Assembly (NCBI GenBank): GCA_016705475.1
Contig: JADIYD010000012.1
Location: 225,384 to 289,383 of the forward strand
Direction of reading: 5' to 3'
DNA: 64,000 bases
Source of the DNA: Betaproteobacteria bacterium
GTDB lineage: Bacteria; Pseudomonadota; Gammaproteobacteria; Burkholderiales; Rhodocyclaceae
Under the pieces are notes generated by a model. The model saw only the letters and a program-made list of their open reading frames with translations. It was not told the DNA's origin and made no database searches. Below are positions 36,254 to 44,985 of the stretch, in pieces. The position numbers and the translations under genes are program-made. The number at the start of each line of letters is the position of its first letter. Position 1 is the first letter of the stretch.

Positions 36254-37306
36254 TTAGACGCAAACTGTACCAATTACCCGTCGTGCGATGTCGCCCAGCG
36301 GACATTGCTCTTCTACTGCGCCGATCAGAAACGCTTCGCGTGGCATGCCGTAAACCACACAGCTAGCCTCATCCTGACCGAATGTTCTAGCGCCTGACTG
36401 ACGCAGGCGCAACAAGCCTTGAGCGCCATCCTTGCCCATACCGGTAAGAATAACGCCAATTGCCTTGCGTCCGACCAGGGCAGTGGCTGAGTCAAACAGC
36501 ACATCGACAGAAGGGCGATGTCGGTTCACTGGCGGCGTCGCAGCCAATTCGGTCAGAAAGCCTGCATTTCCACGTCGAATGAGCAAATGAGAATGTCCCG
36601 GAGCAATATAAACCGTACCCGGTTCAACTTTTTCATTGCCCTGCGCCTCAATGACACGCGGAGCGCAAAGGGAGTCCAGGCGCCGGGCGAACGAGGCCGT
36701 GAACGATTCTGGCATATGCTGAACAATAAGAATGGGTGGGCAATCAGCTGGAATACCCTGCAGAAACTCCTTGATCGCCTCAGTACCCCCAGTCGAGGCG
36801 CCGACAAAGATAATTTTCCCGCTTGCTGCAAGGCCAGGCCTAGTCGGCATCGATGGTGGTAACGATGGTGAAGTGGGGGACAAATTCAATGCGCCACGCA
36901 AACGCGCGCCTTTGGCGGCACGAATTTTTTCAACGAGGTCTTCCGCATAGCCTTCCATGCTCTTGCCACTATCAACCCGTGGCTTGCCGATGAAATCAAC
37001 GGCGCCCAGCTCAAGTGCCTTAAGCGTGGTATCCGAAGCCGAAGTTGTAAAAGACGAAACCATGACAACCGGCATGGGACGCAAACGCATAAGGCGCTCA
37101 AGAAACTCAAGCCCGCCCATTTTCGGCATTTGCACATCCAGTGTCATGACGTCCGGATTCAGCGCCTTGATCATTTCGCGGGCGACCTGTGCATCCGGTG
37201 CTGCACCCACCACTTCCATGTCGGGCGCCATGCCGATTAACTGGCTCAGCAGCCCGCGCATTAAGGCCGAATCATCAACAACCAGGACTCGAGTTTTCAT
37301 GGGCAT
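36254..37306 (-). CDS. cheB: Protein-glutamate methylesterase/deamidase CheB
   Basis: 350 residues: an N-terminal receiver domain (VLVVDDSALMR, Asp in VMTLDVQMPKMGG), a linker rich in Pro and Ser, and the C-terminal methylesterase domain with the catalytic triad Ser (FVGASTGGTEAI), His (IVQHMPESFT) and Asp (LTGMGKDGAQG). It demethylates and deamidates receptors. The start is at 37306, or at the second ATG at 37300. It follows cheD after about 46 bases that hold repeat copy C. Confidence 0.97.
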   Translation of the reverse strand: MPMKTRVLVVDDSALMRGLLSQLIGMAPDMEVVGAAPDAQVAREMIKALNPDVMTLDVQMPKMGGLEFLERLMRLRPMPVVMVSSFTTSASDTTLKALELGAVDFIGKPRVDSGKSMEGYAEDLVEKIRAAKGARLRGALNLSPTSPSLPPSMPTRPGLAASGKIIFVGASTGGTEAIKEFLQGIPADCPPILIVQHMPESFTASFARRLDSLCAPRVIEAQGNEKVEPGTVYIAPGHSHLLIRRGNAGFLTELAATPPVNRHRPSVDVLFDSATALVGRKAIGVILTGMGKDGAQGLLRLRQSGARTFGQDEASCVVYGMPREAFLIGAVEEQCPLGDIARRVIGTVCV

Positions 37307-37320
37307 CTATCAGGGTAAAT

Positions 37321-37350
37321 GTAAATTTTGGCTTTTTTTCTGGTTGACCG
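37321..37350 (+). repeat. Dispersed intergenic repeat, copy C
   Basis: Thirty bases between cheB and cheD, with AAATTTTGGC, a seven-T run and the end CTGGTTGACCG, matching the copies at 7821-7850 and 50802-50830. On the transcribed (minus) strand it lies just upstream of cheB. Confidence 0.5.
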
Positions 37351-37352
37351 CA

Positions 37353-37958
37353 TCAAACGAACAACTCAACTTCGCCTTCAATGCTGGAACCGCTTAACCG
37401 TACCTTGTAGTCGTTTTCGCGACTGAACAATGTTTCGTTGTGCACCCTGTGCAATTTCTTGACCAGAACCCGCCCCGAGTGCGGGAAATAGTAGACTTTT
37501 CGCGGGTACGAATCGAGCAGGTCCTTGGCGACTACCGGGATTTTTTCCGTCTTCAGAAAATCCAGCACAAACTCGGCATTCTTGGCGCCCACATTGCTGC
37601 TCGCCAGGCTCGCCATGACAGCTCCGCCACCAAAAACCTTGGCTTCAAGGCGATTGCGCCGCGCCCCAAGCTTCAACAGGTGGTTGATCAGCACCTCCAT
37701 TGCATACGTGCCATACCGGGCTGACATACCCATCCGGTTTCTGCCGCCGTCGTCCGGCAACATGAAATGATTCATCCCGCCAATGCCCGAGTCTGCGTCT
37801 CGAATACAGGCAGCGACACAGGAGCCAAGTACCGTCACCAGCAGAGCCTCCTTGCTCGATACGAAATATTCGCCCGGCAATATCTTGGCTGCTTCGAGGC
37901 CGAATTTTCGGTCGAAGTAGCGGTTAGTAGCTAGCTGCTCGTCGTAGGCGTGTTGCAC
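37353..37958 (-). CDS. cheD: Chemoreceptor glutamine deamidase CheD
   Basis: 201 residues. CheD deamidates receptor glutamines. The catalytic Cys is in TVLGSCVAACIRD, with the His in GIGGMNHFMLPDDGG. The start is GTG at 37958 behind GGAAAGG. It lies between cheR and cheB, forming the full adaptation set cheR-cheD-cheB in one run. It is somewhat longer than Bacillus CheD (about 166 residues), with a basic N-terminal extension. Confidence 0.96.
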   Translation of the reverse strand: MQHAYDEQLATNRYFDRKFGLEAAKILPGEYFVSSKEALLVTVLGSCVAACIRDADSGIGGMNHFMLPDDGGRNRMGMSARYGTYAMEVLINHLLKLGARRNRLEAKVFGGGAVMASLASSNVGAKNAEFVLDFLKTEKIPVVAKDLLDSYPRKVYYFPHSGRVLVKKLHRVHNETLFSRENDYKVRLSGSSIEGEVELFV

Positions 37959-37970
37959 GAGGGACCTTTC

Positions 37971-38873
37971 CTATCGGGCATTCGCCAAGGCATAAACTGT
38001 TTTTCCCTGGGACTTGAAAAGATCGGCCGCGTGCAAAAAACTTTCCGAGTGACCGGCAAACATCAGGCCATCGGGCTGCATAATCGGAGCAAAGCGAGAC
38101 AGAATCTTGTACTGCGTCGGCTTGTCGAAATAGATCATCACATTTCGGCAAAAGATGACATCAAGCGGACCTTTGACCGCATAACTCGCGTCCAGGAGAT
38201 TGAGCCGCTGAAACGTGATCATCCGCTTCAGTTCGGGGCGCACTGACACAAAACCCTCTTGACTGCCGGTGCCGCGAAGAAAGAATTTCCGCAAGCGTTC
38301 TGGCGAGAGCTTTTCAACCCGCTCGATCGGATAAACGGCTTTCTCTGCTGTTGCCAGCACGCTGGTGTCGAGATCAGAAGCAACGATCGAAATATGCGAA
38401 ACATCGGCTCCGAAGGTTTCGGCTACCGTTATCGCGATCGAATATGGCTCCTCACCTGTCGACGCGGCCGAACACCAAACCCGGACTGGACGTTTCGTAC
38501 CCAGTTTACGAAGATGATCGGCAAAGATCGGAAAGTGATGCGGCTCGCGAAAGAAAGAAGTCAGATTCGTCGTAAGCGAATTGACGAAACGCTCCCACTC
38601 ATCGCCCCCGTTGCGCTCCAGGCCATCAAGATACGCCGCGAAAGACGGCATACCGGTCGCCCGAAGACGTCTCGCCAGGCGCGAGTACACCATGTCCTGC
38701 TTGACGGGTGACAACGAAATCCCTGCATGCTGATAAATCAGTTTGCGGACACGGTCAAAATCGGCCGTCGAAAACGAAAACTCCCGGGCGCTGCCGTCAC
38801 GGCTGGGCAGTGTTGCCAAGGCGGATGCTCGTCCCGGAGAGTTGGGGGGTGGCGGAGGTCTGAAATCAACCAT
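37971..38873 (-). CDS. cheR: Chemotaxis protein methyltransferase CheR
   Basis: 300 residues from the ATG at 38873. CheR transfers methyl groups from S-adenosylmethionine to receptor glutamates. It has an unusual Pro-rich N-terminus (VDFRPPPPPNSPGR), the helical N-terminal domain with TTNLTSFFREPHHF, then the SAM-binding domain with VWCSAASTGEEPYSIA and DVIFCRNVMIYFD. The beta-subdomain that grips receptor pentapeptides is expected in the SPERLRKFFLRGTG area. It starts just before the receptor stop, next to receptors with the matching tether. Confidence 0.96.
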   Translation of the reverse strand: MVDFRPPPPPNSPGRASALATLPSRDGSAREFSFSTADFDRVRKLIYQHAGISLSPVKQDMVYSRLARRLRATGMPSFAAYLDGLERNGGDEWERFVNSLTTNLTSFFREPHHFPIFADHLRKLGTKRPVRVWCSAASTGEEPYSIAITVAETFGADVSHISIVASDLDTSVLATAEKAVYPIERVEKLSPERLRKFFLRGTGSQEGFVSVRPELKRMITFQRLNLLDASYAVKGPLDVIFCRNVMIYFDKPTQYKILSRFAPIMQPDGLMFAGHSESFLHAADLFKSQGKTVYALANAR

Positions 38874-38875
38874 GA

Positions 38876-41713
38876 TCAGAACTCTTCCCACTCATCATCG
38901 AGGCTAATCTGCGGCACCTGTGCCTTTGCGGCGCGCGGCCGCTCGCTCGTCTTTGCGGAAGCAGGCTCACGCTGAATGCGTAGTTGCGGCTTAGCCAAAC
39001 GGGGGGCTTCCTTGCTATCGGCGATACGAAAAACAGCGACGGTCTGCGCCAGTTGATGCGCCTGCTCTTCCAAACTTTCGGCAGCAGCGGCAGCCTGTTC
39101 AACCAGAGCTGCATTTTGCTGCGTCACCTCATCCATCTGGCTAACCGCCAAGCTGACCTGCTCTATGCCTGCGCTTTGTTCGTTGCTGGCATCAGCGATA
39201 TCACCCATGATCTTTGCGACACGCTTGATGCTTGAGACCACCTCCTCCATTGTTCGCCCGGCCTGATCTACCAGCTTGTTGCCGTTCTCGACCTTTTCTA
39301 CCGAGTCGGAGATCAGCCCCTTGATTTCCTTGGCAGCCGCTGCGCTGCGCTGGGCGAGATTGCGCACCTCGGTGGCGACCACGGCAAAACCGCGCCCCTG
39401 CTCCCCCGCCCTGGCTGCTTCCACTGCCGCGTTGAGGGCCAGAATATTGGTCTGGAAAGCAATCCCGTCGATCACGCCGATGATGTCTGCAATCTTGCTG
39501 CTCGATTGATGAATGGCACTCATGGTGTGAACCACCTGATTGACCACCTCGCCCCCCTTGTCAGCAACCTGCTGTGCCGTGCCGGCAAGCTGGTTTGCCT
39601 GGCGCGCGTTATCAGCATTCTGCTTCACCGTACTGGTCAGCTGCTCCATGCTTGAAGCGGTCTCCTCCAGACTACTCGCCTGCTCCTCAGTCCGGCTCGA
39701 CAAATCCTGGTTACCCGAAGCAATTTCCTTTGCCGCCGTATTGATCGTTTGTGCCGATAGCTGAATCTCTCCGACCAGATCACGCAACTTGATGACTGTC
39801 TGATTGGCATCGTCACGCAACACGCCGAACGTCCCCTGGTACTCGCTGCTCAGGGTCTGAGTCAAATCGCCATCGGCCACTCTGGACAAAAGGTCAGCAA
39901 TCTCGCCAATGGCCGCTCCGCTGGTTTCAACCAGGCTATTGATGCCCGTTCCGAGCTCTTTATAGAACCCATCGAGTGTCGAGGTATCGAGGCGCGCTGC
40001 CAGATCCCCGGCAGATGCCCGCGAGACAAGCGCAGCAACTGAACGTTGAGCATTTAGTTCGGCGGTGCGATCCACCCATTCGCCGACAGTGCCGAGCCGC
40101 TGGCCACGCTCGTTGATGATCGGATTGGTAATGATGTTGTAGATGCGATGACCGATATCCAGTTCGGTCTGGCGCGTCCCCTGCAACTCGCGCAGGGTCT
40201 TAAGGGCAGCCTCCGAGTCCTGATAAAAGGCGCCGATATTGCTGCCAACGAAGCCGTCAACGGAGAATCCCGGCTGTTGTTCACGCAAGCCAGGCTCTAT
40301 CTGACGCAACGTGCTCAACATCCCCTTGTTGGCGTAAAGCACCTTTCCGTCATCATCAGCGATGCGCAGGTTGGACGAAACGCAATCGAGCGCTATGCGG
40401 ATGCGCAGATTGTCATTCGCAATCCGAAGGGACTCGGCAACGTTGAATCCCTGCTGAATTTGCATGGACTGAAGCCCCTGAAGAACCTTGCCCAGTTCGT
40501 CGTTCCGCGACACATTGACATTGCGCGTAAAGTCGTCATGAGACAGTGCCTGAAATGTGTCAAGAATCGAATCGATCGGACGGGTAATCGAGCGAATAAT
40601 CCCAACTGCGATTGCGGAACCAATAGCAAGCGCCAAGAAGACCACCAGCAATATCCAAAGGCGTTCGCTGGTGAAAGTTTGTTCGCTATCGGCCAATTGG
40701 GCCTGCCCTTGCTGAACCTGAAACTTGAACAGATCCGAGGCTTTTTGCGCCGCCACGGTATAGCTCGGATTGATCCGCTTGAGCAGAATCAGATTGGCCT
40801 CCCCAAAAAGGCCGCCGAGCAGCGCTTCCTTTGCCGGAATCAAGCCATCCACAACATAACGCTTACGGGCCTCGTCAAAGGCATCAGCCATTTGACGGTG
40901 CTCTTCGGCGCCAACTGTCTTCTTGTAAAGCTCCCACTGCAGCGCGATCTCAGCAACATTTGCGTCGATCTGCTTGATGTGAAAATCCAGTGGGTGGTCA
41001 TGCAAGCTGGCATACGGACCCGCAGGGTCATGTTGCAGGGACAACAACACCTGCGAACGGTTATCGGCCATCAGCTTGCCGATAGAGGCCAGGGCCTGCG
41101 TGGGCTGCAAGCGATCGTTATAAAGATTTCCCACCGCCCTGTTGGTATCCGACATTCCCCAGATACCCAAGCCAGCAACCAAAACCATTGCAGCCAACAG
41201 CACACCAAACCCGGCAACCAGCCTTTTTTTCAGCGACCAACCAGCCAGGAAGCCCTCGCCGCCCTTGACCACTTCACCATGACGGATCTGCAGCCCCCCC
41301 GCTTTCTTCTCGCGAAACAAACGATAGGCGCTTTCGGCAGCCTCAACCTGTTGCCGAGTAGGCTTGCGACGAACCGACATGTAGCCAGCGATCTGACCGT
41401 TTTCGCGAATCGGTGTCGCGGTGGCCAATACCCAGTAATGGTCACCATTTTTGCAACGATTCTTGACCATGCCAGTCCAGGGGCGACCATCCTTGAGGTC
41501 ACTCCACATATCGGTAAAGGCCTCGGACGGCATATCGGGATGGCGCACAATATTGTGAGGCTGCCCGATCAGCTCAGCTTCGGTAAACCCGCTGATATCA
41601 ATGAAATCCCTGTTTATATAAGTGATCTGGCCCTTTTGATCAGTCTTGGAGACGATCAGAGCGCGTTCGTCCAGTTCGATTTCAATATTGCTTACTGGCA
41701 GGTTGTTTCGCAT
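38876..41713 (-). CDS. Methyl-accepting chemotaxis protein with Aer-type PAS domain and CheR tether
   Basis: 945 residues. The order is: an Aer-like PAS domain (about 1-120; GFTEAELIGQPHNIVRHPDMP, KNRCKNGDHYWV); a transmembrane helix near 165-190; a periplasmic-type helical region; a second helix near 350 (LLVVFLALAIGSAIAVGII); HAMP; an internal PAS (about 440-550); HAMP; and the signalling domain with the hairpin tip IIGVIDGIAFQTNILALNAAVEAARAGEQGRGF (family pattern). The C-terminus DDEWEEF matches the CheR/CheB-docking pentapeptide. A redox or oxygen-type signal is inferred from the PAS family. Its signalling half is nearly identical to that of the neighbouring receptor. Confidence 0.94.
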   Translation of the reverse strand: MRNNLPVSNIEIELDERALIVSKTDQKGQITYINRDFIDISGFTEAELIGQPHNIVRHPDMPSEAFTDMWSDLKDGRPWTGMVKNRCKNGDHYWVLATATPIRENGQIAGYMSVRRKPTRQQVEAAESAYRLFREKKAGGLQIRHGEVVKGGEGFLAGWSLKKRLVAGFGVLLAAMVLVAGLGIWGMSDTNRAVGNLYNDRLQPTQALASIGKLMADNRSQVLLSLQHDPAGPYASLHDHPLDFHIKQIDANVAEIALQWELYKKTVGAEEHRQMADAFDEARKRYVVDGLIPAKEALLGGLFGEANLILLKRINPSYTVAAQKASDLFKFQVQQGQAQLADSEQTFTSERLWILLVVFLALAIGSAIAVGIIRSITRPIDSILDTFQALSHDDFTRNVNVSRNDELGKVLQGLQSMQIQQGFNVAESLRIANDNLRIRIALDCVSSNLRIADDDGKVLYANKGMLSTLRQIEPGLREQQPGFSVDGFVGSNIGAFYQDSEAALKTLRELQGTRQTELDIGHRIYNIITNPIINERGQRLGTVGEWVDRTAELNAQRSVAALVSRASAGDLAARLDTSTLDGFYKELGTGINSLVETSGAAIGEIADLLSRVADGDLTQTLSSEYQGTFGVLRDDANQTVIKLRDLVGEIQLSAQTINTAAKEIASGNQDLSSRTEEQASSLEETASSMEQLTSTVKQNADNARQANQLAGTAQQVADKGGEVVNQVVHTMSAIHQSSSKIADIIGVIDGIAFQTNILALNAAVEAARAGEQGRGFAVVATEVRNLAQRSAAAAKEIKGLISDSVEKVENGNKLVDQAGRTMEEVVSSIKRVAKIMGDIADASNEQSAGIEQVSLAVSQMDEVTQQNAALVEQAAAAAESLEEQAHQLAQTVAVFRIADSKEAPRLAKPQLRIQREPASAKTSERPRAAKAQVPQISLDDEWEEF

Positions 41714-41740
41714 GAATTTGGTCTCTATTGCGCTGTTGTA

Positions 41741-44437
41741 TTAGAACTCTTCCCATTCGTCTTCATCCGGGGCTGCTAGTGCCGGCATCTTGACGTTGGA
41801 ACTGCTCTTTGGGATGGCGGCTGCCAACTGCTTCGGATTGGCGCTTTTGCCGCCACCGCGCATGTTCTCCAGTAGTCCAATGACACGCGCTGAGCGATTA
41901 CTGAATTCACCGGATATCTGCGCCAGAGCACCTTCACTGTTGCCTGCCAATTGGGTCCGTATAACATCCGCAGCACAACGATGGAATCCGGCGTGCTCAC
42001 CCTTGAGTTCGGTGTATTTGGCATTGCCACGTAATGCACGCCCGTCACCATGAATCCAGCAACCAAGAGCGCATTGGTCGTCACGACCGACGACGACTGG
42101 GTCAAGCTGCTCGCCGCCGCAATTCACGTAATCGATCAGGCGCTGCTTCCATTTGCCATGGGCGGCTATCGCCCCATCGAAATCAAGGCCGGCAACCTCT
42201 TGCTGCCCTTGAACCATCAATCCTCCGGAAAGACGGAAGACAGAAACCGACTCAGCCAAATTACGCGCTTGCTCCTCCAGACTTTCCGCTGCCGCCGCCG
42301 CCTGCTCGACGAGCGCGGCGTTCTGCTGCGTCATCTCATCCATCTGACTCACGGCCAATCCTACTTGCTCGATGCCAGCAGTCTGTTCGCGGCTGGCGTG
42401 CGATATATCAGCCATGATCTTGGCGACACGCTGAATACTCGCCACAACCTCACTCATCGTTTGCCCAGCCTGATCAACAAGGCGACCACCAGTTTGCACC
42501 TTATCGACAGAATCCGAAATCAACACCTTGATTTCCTTGGCAGCCGCCGCACTGCGCTGAGCGAGATTTCGCACTTCCGTAGCCACCACTGCAAAACCTC
42601 GCCCCTGTTCACCAGCACGGGCCGCTTCAACCGCTGCGTTAAGGGCCAGGATATTGGTCTGAAACGCGATACCGTCAATAACGCCAATGATGTCGGAAAT
42701 CCGGGTTGAAGCCTGGTGAATAGCCCCCATGGTTTCCACCACCTGTCCGACCACCTGCCCACCCTTTTCCGCCACGCGCTGGGCGTTGTCGGCAAGTTCG
42801 TTGGCCTGGCGAGCATTGTCGGCATTCTGTTTGACCGTGCTGGTCAACTGATCCATGCTCGACGCAGTCTCTTCCAAGCTGGATGCCTGCTGTTCAGTAC
42901 GGCCGGACAGATCCTGATTGCCACTGGCAATTTCCTGCGCCGCCGTGTTGATGGCGTCGGTCGCGCTCTTGATCGAGAAAATGATCTCCTGCAGGTTGTC
43001 GACCGTGACATTCGCGTCATCCTTCAATCGACCCAGCACGCCCTGATACTCGGTGCTGATCTTGCTGGTCAGGTCCCCCTGCGAAAGCCGCGTCAACATG
43101 GCGCCGACCTCCTCAAGCGCCCGGCCATTTACCTCCAGCAGATCGTTGATGCCGATAGAAATCAAACGGAAGAATCCGGTCATCTCACTGGCGTCTATTC
43201 GGCGCGAGAAATCTCCCGCCGCTGCGGCTGAAATTATGGTGCTGACCTCGTCTTCAACCGCCACCTCGGCGGTGCGATCCGTCCACTCGACTACCGTTCC
43301 CAGACGATCGTTTCGCTCATTGAGTATCGGGCTGGCCACAAGTTTGAAAGCACGTCCGCCCACCGTGATCTGTGCACGATGAACCCCCTTCAGGGCGGCC
43401 AGCATGTTGCGCTGATGTGTTTTGTTCTTATGATAGATATCGAAATTCGAACCAAGGATGGAACTGGCCCGAAAAGCTGGCAGGTCCTTGCGAATATCAG
43501 CCTCAGCCAACCGCATCATTTCAAGCGCCGCCGCGTTGCAATAGACAATTACCCCATCCGGGTCAGCAACCATGACGCTGTTCGAAGTGCCATCCAGGGC
43601 AACCTTGATGCGCAAAGCTTCATTTGCCACCTTGCGTTCCGCTTCGGAGCGCGCCTTGATGTCTGATTGCATGCGACTCAACGCGCTCATCAAGTGCGCC
43701 GCTTCATCGCTTCCGCTAACATCGATCGTGTTATCCAGATTTCCGGCAGCAACCGCATCAGCCACCGTAACGGCAGTACCCAATGGCCCTGTTATCTGAC
43801 GCGTAACCCATATTCCCGCGGGAATCATGATAATCACTGCCAAGCCGATGAGAAGCAACATGGTAGTTTGGACGCGCGATTTGACCGTATCGATTTCCGC
43901 AACATCACGAATATTGTTGTCTTTTTGCAGCTTGACCATTTCTTCTGTTTGGTCAAACCAAGCCTGCATCTTGGGAAGAAAATCCTTGAAAAAATGATCC
44001 TCTATTTCCGGCCGATTTCCCGCCTTGATCAACACAAAGATACGGGATGAGCTCCCTTCCGCCTCTTTTCTGGCCAGCACGATGCGGTCGTATACCTCTT
44101 TCCCGCTAGCCGATACCGATGTGCTGCCAATCTGGTTCTCCGACTCCATATAGGCAATCAGATCAGCGCTAACCTTCTTCTCTTCGCCAACCTGTTTTTC
44201 AATTTCTTCAAAAAGCAGAGCCGTTCTTACATGCGTTCCAATTTGAAGCGCTCTTGTGCGCATGCCGACTGCCAACTCAGTTGTTTTGATGTTGTTGTTG
44301 GCAATGCGATCAACCTTGTCGCTAATAGAAGTCAGGCTGAGCAGAGAGATAGTGACAAACACGATCATCAGCGCCAAGGCACCGACAGTCGCCATCATTA
44401 GTCGGGGCCCAATCCTGAAATTACGTAAATTCAACAT
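41741..44437 (-). CDS. Methyl-accepting chemotaxis protein with PAS, C-terminal CZB zinc domain and CheR tether
   Basis: 898 residues from the ATG at 44437 (AGGAG seven bases upstream; the open frame to 44503 enters cheW). The order is: TM1 (about 12-32); a four-helix-bundle-like sensor; TM2 (about 185-205); HAMP; PAS (about 270-390); HAMP; signalling domain; then a CZB domain (about 770-860) with HGKWKQRL, QCALGCWIHGDG and KGEHAGFHRCA, the 3His/1Cys zinc ligands; and the C-terminal tether EWEEF. CZB domains sense zinc or hypochlorous acid in characterised receptors; the ligand here is not known. Confidence 0.94.
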   Translation of the reverse strand: MLNLRNFRIGPRLMMATVGALALMIVFVTISLLSLTSISDKVDRIANNNIKTTELAVGMRTRALQIGTHVRTALLFEEIEKQVGEEKKVSADLIAYMESENQIGSTSVSASGKEVYDRIVLARKEAEGSSSRIFVLIKAGNRPEIEDHFFKDFLPKMQAWFDQTEEMVKLQKDNNIRDVAEIDTVKSRVQTTMLLLIGLAVIIMIPAGIWVTRQITGPLGTAVTVADAVAAGNLDNTIDVSGSDEAAHLMSALSRMQSDIKARSEAERKVANEALRIKVALDGTSNSVMVADPDGVIVYCNAAALEMMRLAEADIRKDLPAFRASSILGSNFDIYHKNKTHQRNMLAALKGVHRAQITVGGRAFKLVASPILNERNDRLGTVVEWTDRTAEVAVEDEVSTIISAAAAGDFSRRIDASEMTGFFRLISIGINDLLEVNGRALEEVGAMLTRLSQGDLTSKISTEYQGVLGRLKDDANVTVDNLQEIIFSIKSATDAINTAAQEIASGNQDLSGRTEQQASSLEETASSMDQLTSTVKQNADNARQANELADNAQRVAEKGGQVVGQVVETMGAIHQASTRISDIIGVIDGIAFQTNILALNAAVEAARAGEQGRGFAVVATEVRNLAQRSAAAAKEIKVLISDSVDKVQTGGRLVDQAGQTMSEVVASIQRVAKIMADISHASREQTAGIEQVGLAVSQMDEMTQQNAALVEQAAAAAESLEEQARNLAESVSVFRLSGGLMVQGQQEVAGLDFDGAIAAHGKWKQRLIDYVNCGGEQLDPVVVGRDDQCALGCWIHGDGRALRGNAKYTELKGEHAGFHRCAADVIRTQLAGNSEGALAQISGEFSNRSARVIGLLENMRGGGKSANPKQLAAAIPKSSSNVKMPALAAPDEDEWEEF

Positions 44438-44465
44438 GCCACGGCTCCTGAATGAGGGCTGTACT

Positions 44466-44963
44466 TTATTCGCTAGCTGAATCGATGAGCGCCATATCGG
44501 CACTGGTCATCAGGCGCTCGATATCCGTCACAATCATCATCCGAGTGTCTACCGTGGCCAAACCAAGGATGTATTTGGTATCAAAAGTCCCCGAAAAGTC
44601 AGGCGCCGGGCGAATCTGTGCTCGCGTCAGGGAAAACACGTCAGAAACACTGTCGACCACAGCACCGATAACACGTCCGGCAACATTGAGAATGATGACC
44701 ACAGTAAAAGGCGTGTATTCGATCTTGCCTAGATTGAACTTGATACGCAGATCCACGATGGGCACGATAATGCCGCGCAAGTTGATCACCCCTTTGATGA
44801 ATGGCGGCGCATTGGCGATCAGCGTGGGCTGTTCATAGCCCCGGATTTCCTGCACCTTGAGGATATCGATTGCGTACTCTTCGCTGCCCAGCGTGAAGGT
44901 CAGGTATTCACTTGCCACCAGATCCTCATCGTTGGCAGAACCACCATGCGTCATCGCTTCCAT
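44466..44963 (-). CDS. cheW: Chemotaxis coupling protein CheW
   Basis: 165 residues, one CheW domain bridging receptors and CheA. Motifs are LTFTLGSEEYAIDILKVQEI and PPFIKGVINLRGIIVPIVDLR. AGGAG lies upstream of the ATG. The gene lies between the CheA at 45-47 kb and the CZB receptor, forming a compact signalling module. Confidence 0.97.
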   Translation of the reverse strand: MEAMTHGGSANDEDLVASEYLTFTLGSEEYAIDILKVQEIRGYEQPTLIANAPPFIKGVINLRGIIVPIVDLRIKFNLGKIEYTPFTVVIILNVAGRVIGAVVDSVSDVFSLTRAQIRPAPDFSGTFDTKYILGLATVDTRMMIVTDIERLMTSADMALIDSASE

Positions 44964-44985
44964 CTCTTGCTCCTCATTTCAGCCG

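Noticed and set aside
40148..41779. Open frame of 543 codons on the plus strand opposite the PAS receptor
   Set aside because: It lies wholly antisense to a well-supported receptor gene, shows no recognisable motif, and its length follows from the codon bias of the opposite strand.
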